DNA of 64,000 bases from Bacillus infantis NRRL B-14911. Lineage in GTDB: Bacteria; Bacillota; Bacilli; Bacillales; Cytobacillaceae. Each line of letters starts with the position of its first letter. Position 1 is the first letter of the stretch. The position numbers and the translations under genes are program-made. The stretch lies in assembly GCF_000473245.1 (NCBI RefSeq), contig NC_022524.1:170001-234000 (forward strand), written 5' to 3'. The notes beneath the pieces were generated by a model. It was not told the origin of the DNA. It saw only the letters and a list, made by a program, of their open reading frames with translations, and did no database searches. Below are positions 25,671 through 34,197 of this stretch, in pieces.

Positions 25671-25865
25671 ATGAAGCTGGGATTAATCATCGTTATAGCC
25701 ATTATCATCCTTTCTTTAATTTTCACCCTTATGCTGGCCGGCAAAAGTGATGCTGACTACTCAAAGTCAGCCAGGAAAAATACGGTCAACCTGACTGTGA
25801 TTTATGCAGTGGTCATTCTGCTTTCTATTGTCGCGCTGGGTGTCTATATAAAATGGGGAATCTAA
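25671..25865 (+). CDS. Two-helix small membrane protein
   Basis: 64 residues: helix about 3-24 (LGLIIVIAIIILSLIFTLMLAG), a polar loop with KSDADYSKSARKNTVNLT, and helix about 43-62 (VIYAVVILLSIVALGVYIKWG). GGGGAG lies 8 bp before ATG 25671. The pattern recalls short Bacillus proteins annotated as possible bacillithiol-synthesis contributors (BshB3), but this is a weak resemblance and not evidence of function. The stop codon runs into a strong terminator. Confidence 0.65.
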   Translation: MKLGLIIVIAIIILSLIFTLMLAGKSDADYSKSARKNTVNLTVIYAVVILLSIVALGVYIKWGI

Positions 25866-25898
25866 AAAAAGTGAAGCGTGCACGCTTCACTTTTTTTA
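25864..25898. terminator. Perfect bidirectional terminator
   Basis: AAAAAAAGTGAAGCGT and its exact complement with no more than a 2-nt loop, flanked by A7 and T7. It serves the two-helix protein gene on the plus strand and the BA3454-type gene on the minus strand, whose stop codon it contains. Confidence 0.92.
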
Positions 25899-26036
25899 AT
25901 TGGCTGCCTGCCATTGTCTCTGCACCTGTTCCTGTGCAAGGCGTGCAATTTCCTCTTCTTGTGTCCCTCTATGTGCGATTACATTTGTCATATAATTTTT
26001 TCCGCCGTGATTAACGGTTACAGTTACTTGTACCAT
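25896..26036 (-). CDS. BA3454-family small stress response protein
   Basis: 46 residues: MVQVTVTVNHGGKNYMTNVIAHRG, then TQEEEIARLAQEQVQRQW. It has the short beta hairpin followed by one amphipathic helix of the BA3454 family, small proteins annotated as stress-response proteins in Bacillus. AAAGGAAT lies about 8 bp before ATG 26036. Too short for most gene callers. No neighbour explains its role. Confidence 0.78.
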   Translation of the reverse strand: MVQVTVTVNHGGKNYMTNVIAHRGTQEEEIARLAQEQVQRQWQAAN

Positions 26037-26131
26037 GCTTGTTTATTCCTTTCTTAATGGTATTTTAATATAGTGATACCATTTTAAAAGGAAAGTGAAA
26101 CCTGTTTTACTGAAATTATGAGCCTAATCTA

Positions 26132-26857
26132 TTATTTAGAATGGAAGGGGCATTTGCCTTCAATCGGCTTGATATCATCGCCGATGAAGTATTGCTTCCA
26201 TTCCCGATGCTCAGGATCCCCATAATGGCTGATATTCGGATGCTTTGGCAGTCCATCCCACTTTTCCACTCGTTCCCTGACTTTTTCCCTGGACATAATT
26301 CCTCCTTTTGAAGTGCCTTCCAGCCCCTCAAAAATTCTCCGCGGCTGGAATCCCAGCACAAGGCTGTTACCTAGATCCCTTGTTTTCCGCTGCTTATAGG
26401 CTGGCGCGTTTCCAAATACAAAGAAGGGCTCTTCCGCAAAAGAGAATGCCCATAGATGGTGGTCCGGGTCCTCTGGATCATCCTTTGGCCAAGGTTTTTC
26501 ATCCTGATCATGAAGATACTTCAGAATGTTCCAGAAATATTCGCGGTAGTAAGGGATATCCTTCTCTTCTTTTTCCGGCTCCACAAACACAAACAAGCCA
26601 TGGCGGATAAGCTTAGGGGCATCAAAAAGATCAATGAACTGTTCCAGCGCCTTCGGAAGCTGTGACCAGTCCTCCTGTGAAATATATGCATAGCGCAGCT
26701 CCCCGCGGTTTTCAGCAGTCATGCCGAAATAGCACGGGAAGGTCTTGTCTGTGACGGTTTGATGGAAGGTCTTATATTCTTCAATGACCCAGGCAGGCAC
26801 AATGTCAGGGTTAGTCATATCTTCTTTTGTCAGCAATGATTTTTGGATGGTTTTCAT
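26132..26857 (-). CDS. YqcI/YcgG family protein
   Basis: 241 residues, matching the YqcI/YcgG family (about 240-250). Visible family features: FPCYFGMTAENRGELRYAYI near 37-57, HGLFVFVEPEKEE, YYREYFWNILKYLHDQDE, HHLWAFSFAEEPFFVFGNAPAYKQRKTRDLG, and the C-terminal GKCPFH. The family is of unknown biochemical function, probably cytosolic. ATG 26857 has AGGAGA 8 bp upstream and gives the usual N-terminus; the longer frame to 26938 has no site. Confidence 0.88.
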   Translation of the reverse strand: MKTIQKSLLTKEDMTNPDIVPAWVIEEYKTFHQTVTDKTFPCYFGMTAENRGELRYAYISQEDWSQLPKALEQFIDLFDAPKLIRHGLFVFVEPEKEEKDIPYYREYFWNILKYLHDQDEKPWPKDDPEDPDHHLWAFSFAEEPFFVFGNAPAYKQRKTRDLGNSLVLGFQPRRIFEGLEGTSKGGIMSREKVRERVEKWDGLPKHPNISHYGDPEHREWKQYFIGDDIKPIEGKCPFHSK

Positions 26858-26892
26858 AATCAGCTCTCCTAATGTTTTTTTTCCATAGTGCA

Positions 26893-26925
26893 TGAAAGCC
26901 GGCTTCCCGCAGGAGGCCGGCTTCA
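26893..26925 (-). terminator. Terminator after the MscS-like gene
   Basis: GAAGCCGGC and GCCGGCTTTC stem with a loop of about 14 nt, on the minus strand between the channel gene and the YqcI-type gene. T tract short. Confidence 0.6.
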
Positions 26926-26960
26926 TCTCATGCTTCAAAGATCATTTCTCTTCTTTGCAG

Positions 26961-28625
26961 TTATTCATCTCTTTTTTCATTCATGCGATTATGCTCCGGA
27001 TTTATCGGATCAGCGTTATCCGGCGTCATCGGCCGGGCAGGGCCGGAATCCCCAGCTTGAGTGCCCCTGGAGGCATCTGGAGTCATTGATTCTTTAATCT
27101 GGGTGGTGCGGGCATCTTTATTGATGCTCGTCTGCTCAATTTTACGGTCAAGCTTTTGCAGATACTTGGCTGCAAAATCCTTTCCTCCTAAACCAAAGGC
27201 AAGGCCAAAGGCGAGGGCCAGTCCGCCGAGTATAAGGATAAAGGCGGAATTGACGATGGAATGGGCGACGCCAAGCTGGTCCAGGGCCATAAAGATGGAA
27301 ATGGCTACAATTGCATATTGTGCCACAGATGAAAGAAGGCGGAAATGAGGGCCTTCCAGCAGGCTTGAAAGCAGCTTCTTTACCAGGGTTCCGAGCCATA
27401 ATCCAGCTCCAAGAATGACAAGGGCTGCAAGAACATGCGGCAAATAGGCTATGACCCCGGTTGCCAGTGTGACAAGGAAGTCGAGCTTCAACAGGTTCAG
27501 AGCCTGTACAACAAATAAGAGGACAACAATGATCTGGGCAATATAGCCGATCAGCTGGGAAATCCCGCTTTTTGCAGCCCCGGTTTTATTTTTTTTGAAT
27601 CCGATGCTATTAAAATATGAGTCTGCGCCGATTCGTTCAAGAAGGCTGGCAACCATCTGCCTGACCCATTTTCCGAGCCAGATGCCCGCAAGGATAAAGG
27701 CGATGGCTACAATGATATTCGGGATCATGGTGAGGACATCGTTCAGCATGGCAATCGCGGGCTGTGATATTCCTTCCAGATCCAATTCTTCGAGTGCCGC
27801 GATTACGACCGGGATCATAATGAAGACAAAGACGATATAGCCGGCAACAGATGAAAGGGTGGTCCCTTCAAACAGCTTGGACAGGCCGAAACGCCCGACA
27901 AGCTTTTCCGTACCGATGCTCTGCAGGAAGCTCGTGACAATATCACGGACCAGCTTGGCGATGAACCAGCCGATAAACAGAATAAGGGCAGCGGCAAGGA
28001 GTTTAGGAAGGAAAGCCAGAATATCATTGAGCATGCTGGCAAACGGTCCGGAGACTCCCTCGAGATTCAAGGCTGACAGCACGGCAGGAAGGGAAATCAG
28101 CAGAACCAGATAGAATACAATATTGGCAGCTTTATCGACGATATTGGAGGAATCGTGATCTCCTTTAATGAATTTATATTTGTTCAGTGTTTCATGGACG
28201 CGAAGCGTTCTGCCTCCACGCTTGATGAGAAACTTGAGGGCGGATGCCACCAGCCAGGCAGCCAGCAGGATCAAGGCAGCCTTTAGAATGCTTGGGATGG
28301 CACCTGTAATAGTCGAGAACATGCCTACTAGCGGAGTAGCCAGGAAGCTTAAGTTTAAGATATTGAAGAACCAAATAAAGACAAAAATGAGAATGAGAAT
28401 ATAAACGATTTTGCTTATGATTTTCTCAGGGGAATACTTTCTGTTTCCCGACTCGGCAAACAGTTTGTTATCAAGATTGGTTTTGCGGAGGCCTTTCAGG
28501 ACCGCCTTTTCAACCGCCTTTGCAATGATCCATCCCAACAGGAGGACGACTAATGCCAGCAAAAGGTCGGGAAGCTGGTTCAGATAGCCATTCCAGCCAT
28601 TCCAAAAAGCATAATTATTATCCAA
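26961..28625 (-). CDS. Large MscS-like/CmpX-type mechanosensitive channel protein
   Basis: 554 residues with about ten membrane helices and four repeats of the conserved MS-channel helix pattern (LLALVVLLLGWIIAKAVEKAV; LLAAALILFIGWFIAKLVRDI; IIVAIAFILAGIWLGKWVRQM; VLAALVILGAGLWLGTLVKKL). Each repeat has the same glycine-rich helix. The end is a hydrophilic, Pro/Asp/Asn-rich tail. It probably acts in osmotic pressure relief or membrane organisation. The start is TTG 28625 with AAGGAGTGG 9 bp upstream; it is divergent from the ECF sigma gene. Confidence 0.88.
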   Translation of the reverse strand: MDNNYAFWNGWNGYLNQLPDLLLALVVLLLGWIIAKAVEKAVLKGLRKTNLDNKLFAESGNRKYSPEKIISKIVYILILIFVFIWFFNILNLSFLATPLVGMFSTITGAIPSILKAALILLAAWLVASALKFLIKRGGRTLRVHETLNKYKFIKGDHDSSNIVDKAANIVFYLVLLISLPAVLSALNLEGVSGPFASMLNDILAFLPKLLAAALILFIGWFIAKLVRDIVTSFLQSIGTEKLVGRFGLSKLFEGTTLSSVAGYIVFVFIMIPVVIAALEELDLEGISQPAIAMLNDVLTMIPNIIVAIAFILAGIWLGKWVRQMVASLLERIGADSYFNSIGFKKNKTGAAKSGISQLIGYIAQIIVVLLFVVQALNLLKLDFLVTLATGVIAYLPHVLAALVILGAGLWLGTLVKKLLSSLLEGPHFRLLSSVAQYAIVAISIFMALDQLGVAHSIVNSAFILILGGLALAFGLAFGLGGKDFAAKYLQKLDRKIEQTSINKDARTTQIKESMTPDASRGTQAGDSGPARPMTPDNADPINPEHNRMNEKRDE

Positions 28626-28723
28626 CTAGATCCACTCCTTAACATAGATATTTACATTTACCCAGTGAGTTAGCAGATAAACAGGCTGCAGGCAGCCGAA
28701 TTGGAAAATAAAGTTTGGAAAAG

Positions 28724-28752
28724 CAAAACCTTTTTCCTGTGAAGCAGTCTAA
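28724..28752 (+). promoter_or_regulatory. ECF-type promoter before the sigma factor gene
   Basis: CAAAAC, then 17 bp starting CTTTTT, then GTCTAA. AAC-type -35 with a GTC-type -10 fits SigX/SigV-like ECF promoters, so the sigma factor probably activates its own gene. Confidence 0.6.
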
Positions 28753-28785
28753 TATTCAGGAAAACAAGAGGGGGATCGATCAGCC

Positions 28786-29301
28786 TTGGAGCATATTGTC
28801 CGCAAAGCCATAAAAGGGGATGATGAAGCTTTTCTTGATATCATCCGTTCCTGCAAGGCAGATTTGTATAAAACCGCACTCGCCTATATGCGAAATGAGG
28901 AAGAAGCTCTTGAGGCCGTGCAGGAAGTAACCTTCCGGGCTTACAGGAGCATAAAAGATCTGAAGCAGCCTGCCTATTTCAAGACATGGATCATCCGTAT
29001 CATGATCCATTACTGCTGCGACAGGCTCAAGAAGCAACACAGGCTCGTATATAATGAACAGCTGCTCCTCGCATCGGGCGGGGAAGAGGATACTCTTCTA
29101 TTCGAGGTCCAGGATGCAATGGAGGCGCTCGATGACCGCTCCCGTGAACTGCTGACGCTAAAATACTTCCACGATCTTAAAATCAAGGAAGTGGCTGCCC
29201 TGTACAACCGTCCGGAAGGAACCGTGAAAACATGGCTCAATAAAGCGTTAAAGTCATTAAGAGAGAAGCTCGAGGAAAGCGGGGGGAAGATGGATGTTTG
29301 A
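28786..29301 (+). CDS. ECF sigma factor (SigV-like)
   Basis: 171 residues with sigma region 2 (about 20-85, YMRNEEEALEAVQEVTFRAYRSI, then FKTWIIRIMIHYCCDRLKK) and region 4 (about 110-165, LDDRSRELLTLKYFHDL, HTH IKEVAALYNRPEGTVKTWLNKALKSLREKL). The start is TTG 28786 behind AGAGGGGGATC. It overlaps the DUF4179 gene by 8 bp; the partner is its likely anti-sigma factor. The trigger cannot be told from sequence; related pairs respond to envelope stress such as lysozyme or antimicrobial peptides. Confidence 0.9.
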   Translation: MEHIVRKAIKGDDEAFLDIIRSCKADLYKTALAYMRNEEEALEAVQEVTFRAYRSIKDLKQPAYFKTWIIRIMIHYCCDRLKKQHRLVYNEQLLLASGGEEDTLLFEVQDAMEALDDRSRELLTLKYFHDLKIKEVAALYNRPEGTVKTWLNKALKSLREKLEESGGKMDV

Positions 29302-30616
29302 AAAGGAAGAAAAAAAGCTTGAAGCCATACGGGAGCGGTATCAGGAGTTTCCTGTGCCGGATGAACGGCTGGAGGAAGCAATCATGAAAGGGTTCCGGCA
29401 AGCCAAAGCTGCCCCGAAGAAGCGGTTCATCAAAAGGAGCTGGCTGCCCGGTCTTGCAGCCGCCCTGCTATTGCTCGGATTTTTGACCAGCATCAGAGTT
29501 TCACCGGCCTTTGCCAACTATGTCGCAGAATTGCCAGGTATGGAAAAGCTGGTGGACCTTATCCGGTATGACAAGGGCTGGATATCCGCCGTGGAGAATA
29601 ACTATATGCAGCCGCTCGGCATATCCCGGGAGAAAAACGGGGTCCGGGTGACGCTTGATGGTGCTATCCGGGATGAACGGGGGCTGGTGGTGTTTTATAC
29701 AGTTGAGTCAGAGGAGAAACAGGTGCTCCAAACGGAGAGGATTATTTTAACTGGTGCAGATGGCAAAGAGCTTCCGCCGGGTGCTACTAGTTATGGAGGT
29801 GCTAGTTATACTGAGGAGCCAGTTAATTCAGTAAGTGATTCAATAGATTACTTTGCTATTGAACCTTTAAAAGCAACTGAATTCAAGATAGAGGTGAAAA
29901 TTAAAACAGAGAAGGGGCTTGAATCATTTGAAATGGATTTTTCTGTGGAAAACTTAAAAGCGAATAAGAAGGTGTATACGCTAAACAAGACCGTATCTAT
30001 TAAAGGTCAGAAAATCACCTTCAAGAACGTAACTATATATCCATTGCGCGCAGCTGTACATGTGACGTTTGATCCGGAAAATAACAAGAAGATCTTTAAT
30101 TTGGACGATCTGAGGCTTGTTGATGAAAATGGAGAAGTTTGGTCAGGGATTGTAAACGGAGCAACAGCAAGCATTTTAGCTGAAAACGAAAAGATTTTCT
30201 ATCTGCAGAGCAATTACTTTAAAGAGCCTAAGCAGCTGTACCTGACACTAAATAAAGTAATGGCTATAGATAAAGAGGATACAGAAGTGGTTATTAATAC
30301 AGAAACACTAAAAATTATAAAGCAGCCAAAGGCTGAAAAATTGTCAGGGGTGAACTTGGAAGGGAGAAATTTATCTGTAAAGGTTCGTGCTGGTCAAGAC
30401 TACCACCACCAGCTTTTCATAACTGCCAAAGATGCTGAAGGTAGAGATCTGAGCAACGGGAGCTCATTCTTTCAAACCAGCGTAGATGGTGTATACCAGG
30501 AATATGGGTTGATGCTATCAGAGGCAGACCCGCTAAAATACAAAAATCCAATCACTCTTGAACTAGGTGCGTTTCCTACCTGGATTAAGGGGGATATAAA
30601 GCTGCCACTGAAATAG
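29294..30616 (+). CDS. DUF4179 membrane protein, putative anti-sigma factor
   Basis: 440 residues. A short cytosolic N-terminus (about 1-50) that would bind the sigma factor, one membrane helix (about 54-72, WLPGLAAALLLLGFLTSI), then an outer DUF4179 domain (about 75-180) and a DUF5643-like beta domain at the C-terminus. Overlap with the sigma gene suggests coupled translation. From about 29740 onwards the DNA becomes clearly AT-richer than the first third of the gene, so the outer domain may have been exchanged by recombination. The anti-sigma role is inferred from gene order and topology. Confidence 0.85.
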   Translation: MFEKEEKKLEAIRERYQEFPVPDERLEEAIMKGFRQAKAAPKKRFIKRSWLPGLAAALLLLGFLTSIRVSPAFANYVAELPGMEKLVDLIRYDKGWISAVENNYMQPLGISREKNGVRVTLDGAIRDERGLVVFYTVESEEKQVLQTERIILTGADGKELPPGATSYGGASYTEEPVNSVSDSIDYFAIEPLKATEFKIEVKIKTEKGLESFEMDFSVENLKANKKVYTLNKTVSIKGQKITFKNVTIYPLRAAVHVTFDPENNKKIFNLDDLRLVDENGEVWSGIVNGATASILAENEKIFYLQSNYFKEPKQLYLTLNKVMAIDKEDTEVVINTETLKIIKQPKAEKLSGVNLEGRNLSVKVRAGQDYHHQLFITAKDAEGRDLSNGSSFFQTSVDGVYQEYGLMLSEADPLKYKNPITLELGAFPTWIKGDIKLPLK

Positions 30617-30717
30617 GAAATGAGAGATCTGGAGTTTTCAATGATAGTGCCGGACAACAACAGGCAAGCCCTGTCTGTTCTATATGGGACCATTTATTGA
30701 AACGGAGAATTTGTTAG

Positions 30718-30752
30718 AACCAGGCCGAAATGAAGTAATGCGGCCTGGTTTT
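30718..30752 (+). terminator. Terminator after the ECF/DUF4179 operon
   Basis: AACCAGGCCG and CGGCCTGGTT stem with a 13-nt loop, then TTTACTT. The next 140 bp up to the end of ktrB hold no recognisable gene. Confidence 0.85.
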
Positions 30753-30896
30753 ACTTATGACCTAAATCAGTTGCGGTTAAAATGTCGTTTTTACTCAGGC
30801 CAATGCTTAACACCAGTTCATATTGTCAAACACCTGAATAACCGCCTCCGCATTTCGTCTTGTCCAGCTCCGGACGCAAGCGTCCACCGAATTCCC

Positions 30897-32216
30897 CTAC
30901 CCCAACAAAACATCCTCACCAGGATACCGAATTTTCTCCGGTTTTTGTTTGGCGAAGGAGAAGGCGAGTGTGAGCGGGCCGAGTTTGCCCAGGAACATGA
31001 TGAAGATGATGATTTCTTTTCCGATTTCCGACAGGTCGGCAGTGATGCCCATGGACAGGCCGACCGTTCCGAAGGCGGATACTACTTCGAAAATAATTTT
31101 AATAAATGGCAAATCCTCCGTGATGCTCAGGACAAAGATGGCGATAAAGACGAACAGGATGGAAATCATTGAGATGGCCAACGCTTTTGTCAGATAGTTG
31201 ACGCTGATGGTGCGGCGGAAAATGACAATGTCTTTTTTGCCGCGTATGAATGTAATGACAGCCATGATAATGATGATAAAGGTCGTCAGTTTAATTCCGC
31301 CGCCGGTGGACGCGCTCCCCGCACCCACAAACATTAACAGCAGCATATACAGGACAGTTGCATCCTCAAGCCCGCCGATGTCCACTGAATTGAACCCGGC
31401 AGTCCTCGGCGAAACGGCCTGAAAATAGGATGCCCAAAGCTTTTCCCAGCTGGTCAGATGGGCGAGGGTCTGCGGATTATTATATTCTAGGTAAAAGATG
31501 ACGGCCATTGATACAATATTGACCGCAAAGGTGCCCACAATCATCATTTTGGAATGAAGCGACAGCCTTTTGAATTGCTTTGATTTCCACAGATCGGCCA
31601 GTACGGTAAAGCCAAGACCGCCAATGATAAAGAGCATGGAAATGACAATATTGATGACAGGATCGCCGACAAACCGGCTGAGTCCGTCCGGCCAGAGCTG
31701 AAAGCCTGCATTGTTGAAGGCGGAAACAGAATGGAACAGGCTGTAATAAAATCCATCCTGCCACCCATACAGCGGAACCCATCTCAGGCAGAGGAAGAAC
31801 ACAGCAATGGCCTCGATCGTAAAGGAAAAAATAAACAGGTAGCGGACGAGGCGTATGACTCCGCCGACCGACGTCTGGTTCAATGCCTGCTGCAGGACAA
31901 GGCGCTCCTTGAACCCGATTTTCCTTCCGAGCATCAAGTAAATCAGCACAGCGAAGGACATGATTCCAAGGCCTCCGAGCTGGATGAGGCACATGATGAC
32001 AATCTGGCCGAACAAGGTATAGGTAGACGCCGTATCAGCCACTGTCAGCCCTGTCACGGTCATAGCCGAGGTGGCTGTGAACAGGGCATCGATCCATGAA
32101 ACACCATGAACGGTTGAAAAGGGAAGCTTCAGCAAGGCGGCCCCCAGCAGGATGAAAAACAGGAATATAAGGGTCAAAAGCTGCGGCGGCGTGATATTCA
32201 GGTATTTTCGCTTCAT
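30897..32216 (-). CDS. ktrB: Ktr/Trk-type potassium uptake channel subunit
   Basis: 439-residue membrane protein of the KtrB/KtrD family that takes up K+ with an RCK-domain regulatory subunit (KtrA/KtrC, not in this window). Four pore repeats with the selectivity glycine are seen: ATSAMTVTGLTVAD, HSVSAFNNAGFQLW, AVSPRTAGFNSVD and VSAFGTVGLSMGIT. The intramembrane loop GAGSASTGGGIKLTT is also present. ATG 32216 has AGGAGC upstream. A c-di-AMP riboswitch and terminator precede it, as for ktrAB in B. subtilis. KtrB versus KtrD cannot be separated by eye. Confidence 0.93.
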   Translation of the reverse strand: MKRKYLNITPPQLLTLIFLFFILLGAALLKLPFSTVHGVSWIDALFTATSAMTVTGLTVADTASTYTLFGQIVIMCLIQLGGLGIMSFAVLIYLMLGRKIGFKERLVLQQALNQTSVGGVIRLVRYLFIFSFTIEAIAVFFLCLRWVPLYGWQDGFYYSLFHSVSAFNNAGFQLWPDGLSRFVGDPVINIVISMLFIIGGLGFTVLADLWKSKQFKRLSLHSKMMIVGTFAVNIVSMAVIFYLEYNNPQTLAHLTSWEKLWASYFQAVSPRTAGFNSVDIGGLEDATVLYMLLLMFVGAGSASTGGGIKLTTFIIIIMAVITFIRGKKDIVIFRRTISVNYLTKALAISMISILFVFIAIFVLSITEDLPFIKIIFEVVSAFGTVGLSMGITADLSEIGKEIIIFIMFLGKLGPLTLAFSFAKQKPEKIRYPGEDVLLG

Positions 32217-32269
32217 GATCGATAAAGCTCCTTTTTCCTCAAATAGTGAAAAGCAATATATTTTTGGCC

Positions 32270-32304
32270 AAAAAAAAACCATTCTTATCCACGGAAAAGA
32301 ACGG
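32270..32304 (-). terminator. Expression-platform terminator of the ktrB riboswitch
   Basis: On the minus strand CCGTTCTT pairs with AAGAATGG (one G-U pair) and is followed by T9, about 50 bp before ktrB. Confidence 0.88.
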
Positions 32305-32325
32305 TCAATATACGTATTGGCCTTT

Positions 32326-32466
32326 CTCTCAATATGCTTACGGAGTTAGCTGCCGGATTAGGAATTGAGAGCTTCCTTCCCGGCCTCCGCCAGGATTCAC
32401 CCCGGGCAGGCGCAAACAGCCTCCTGCCATATTGGTTCCCCCGTTCTTAACATAAGATTCAGCAAA
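32326..32466 (-). ncRNA. c-di-AMP riboswitch upstream of ktrB (ydaO class)
   Basis: On the minus strand the ydaO-class blocks occur in order: GAACGGGGGAACCAAT, CCGGGGTGAATCC, GGAAGCTCTCAATTCC, TAATCCGGCAGCTAACTCC and GTAAGCATATTGAGAG. The P1-type pairing and the two ligand-site segments correspond to those of the riboswitch at 18.2 kb. A terminator and ktrB follow, so high c-di-AMP should lower K+ uptake. Upstream, a TATAAT (minus strand, about 32486-32491) could be the -10. Confidence 0.93.
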
Positions 32467-32554
32467 GGTATGAAATTTGAGTGTGATTATAATAATTAAA
32501 ATACTCCCGCTCATTTGCAAAGTCAATCAGGAAATTGTAAATTTTTACGAATCA

Positions 32555-32581
32555 AAAAAACCGTGCACAGTGCACGGTTTT
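32555..32581 (-). terminator. Terminator after the GNAT gene
   Basis: AAAACCGTGCAC and GTGCACGGTTTT with a 1-nt loop, followed on the minus strand by T6. Confidence 0.88.
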
Positions 32582-32587
32582 GCAAGT

Positions 32588-33142
32588 CTATTCCTCCAGA
32601 TGGATACGCCGGTAGTCATCCTCCAGAATGCTCATCATGATGGAATCATGGTATTGGTGATCGTAAAATAAAGCCTCTCGCTGGACGCCTTCCTGCATGA
32701 AGCCGAGCTTTTCGTAGACATGAAGCGCCCGGTCGTTATAGTTGAAAACATTCAGCTCGATCCTGTGCAGATTCAGCACGCCGAACGCATAGCCAAGCAT
32801 CAGTTCCATTGCTTCGCTGCCATAACCGCGCCCCTGGTTCTCTTCCTCGCTGATGTTCACGCGGATATTGGCATTTCGGTTGGTGCTGTCTATATCCTGA
32901 AGGGCGATATCGCCGATCACTTCATTCGTTCCATCAAGGACAATCAATAAGAGGATGGATGATGAATCCTCCGCCTTTTCTTTAATATAAGAAAAGATCT
33001 GATCTTTGGAGAAAGCTTTTTTCAGACCGGTAAGCTTTCTTGACCGTTCATTATAGAGCAGCTTCACATATATATCCGTATCTTCTGTACTGATGGGCCG
33101 AAGATAAATCCGTTCTCCCTGCAGGAACCTTATAGCATCCAT
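32588..33142 (-). CDS. GNAT-family N-acetyltransferase (RimJ/RimL-like)
   Basis: 184 residues with the GNAT fold: RIYLRPISTEDTDIYVKLLYNE at the start, LLIVLDGTNEVIGDIALQDID in the middle, the acetyl-CoA loop ENQGRGYGSEA (R-x-x-G-x-G/A pattern) and HRIELNVFNYNDRALHVYEKLGF near the end. It resembles the RimJ/RimL branch, which acetylates N-termini or small amines (spermidine acetyltransferase SpeG is a near relative). Substrate unknown. GGAGG lies 8 bp before ATG 33142. Confidence 0.88.
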   Translation of the reverse strand: MDAIRFLQGERIYLRPISTEDTDIYVKLLYNERSRKLTGLKKAFSKDQIFSYIKEKAEDSSSILLLIVLDGTNEVIGDIALQDIDSTNRNANIRVNISEEENQGRGYGSEAMELMLGYAFGVLNLHRIELNVFNYNDRALHVYEKLGFMQEGVQREALFYDHQYHDSIMMSILEDDYRRIHLEE

Positions 33143-33312
33143 TTGTACTCCTCCTTGGCTTTTCCTAATTACAATATAATCCAATCCCGCTCAATTAAAA
33201 ATAGATATATTATCCCTTTCAGTAATTTGAACATCAATATAATTGAAACATCAAAAGTTGGGTAAATGTAATAGCAGATACACTGTTCGAAAAAAAGGGG
33301 GCCTTGGCCAGG

Positions 33313-34197
33313 ATGGATTATAGAAAAGGAATGCTTATTTATAATGGAAATGCCGGTCAAAAAGATATAGAAAAATCGCTTGCAGCTTGTGTTCCGGTCT
33401 TGTCTGCAGAGCTGGATTCCCTGATTCTGCTGCCAACCAAGAGGGAAGGGCATGCAAGAGAGCTGTGCAGGGAATATGGATCTGAGGTGGATGTTCTTTT
33501 CATCCTGGGCGGAGACGGGACGGTACATGAATGCATCAATGGATTGGCGCCGCTCGAGGATCGGCCGGCCATCGGCATATTGCCTGGGGGGACTTGCAAT
33601 GATTTTTCAAGAACATTGAATATCCCCCAAAATATACGTGATGCAGCACTTGCAATGATCTCAGGAGAAGCAGAGCCGGTTGACATTATGCAGGCGAATG
33701 AAGACTACTTTCTCAACTTCTGGGGTATTGGGCTGGTGGCGGAAGCTTCGGAAAATATTAAGGCAGCAGAAAAAAACCTATTCGGGCGGATCAGCTACTT
33801 CCTGAGCGCCTTGCGGACGATCAAGGAAATGGAGCCATTCCATGCTTCGCTTATAGTGGATGGAAAGGCCATAGAGGAAGATGCCGTTATGATACTTCTG
33901 GCCAATGGCCATTATATTGGCACTAATGCATTGCCTTTTGAGAATCTTGACTATAATGACGGACTGGCTGATTTATTTATTATAAAAGATGCCAATCTTG
34001 CTTTAATGAAAGAAGCACTTACAGTAGACAGCATGGAAGCAAACGAGAATATTCTCCATTATAAGGGAAAGGAAATACAAGTAAGCACAGAAAAGAGGAT
34101 GGAAGCTGACATGGATGGAGAGGTATATTCAGCGACTCCGTGCCGGATAAGCGTCCATGAAGGACATATGCAAATGATAAAGCCAGGGCAGCCTTAA
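33313..34197 (+). CDS. Diacylglycerol/lipid kinase family protein (YegS/DgkB type)
   Basis: About 294 residues with the lipid kinase catalytic motifs: GGDGTVHECINGL (about 66-78, ATP site), IGILPGGTCNDFSRTLNI (about 90-107) and the C-terminal DGE motif (MDGEVY) that bears the catalytic acid. Such enzymes phosphorylate diacylglycerol or similar lipids with ATP. ATG 33313 is used, with a G-run (GGGGG) about 11 bp upstream; TTG 33304 is an equally possible start. Its stop overlaps by 4 bp the end of the convergent gene. Confidence 0.88.
   Translation: MDYRKGMLIYNGNAGQKDIEKSLAACVPVLSAELDSLILLPTKREGHARELCREYGSEVDVLFILGGDGTVHECINGLAPLEDRPAIGILPGGTCNDFSRTLNIPQNIRDAALAMISGEAEPVDIMQANEDYFLNFWGIGLVAEASENIKAAEKNLFGRISYFLSALRTIKEMEPFHASLIVDGKAIEEDAVMILLANGHYIGTNALPFENLDYNDGLADLFIIKDANLALMKEALTVDSMEANENILHYKGKEIQVSTEKRMEADMDGEVYSATPCRISVHEGHMQMIKPGQP

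Noticed and set aside
30684-31172. 162-codon plus-strand frame
   Set aside because: Its first part has no family features and the rest is antisense to ktrB.
32486-32526. TTGCAA or TTGACT as -35 for the ktrB riboswitch
   Set aside because: Distances to the TATAAT are over 20 bp, so no full promoter was called.
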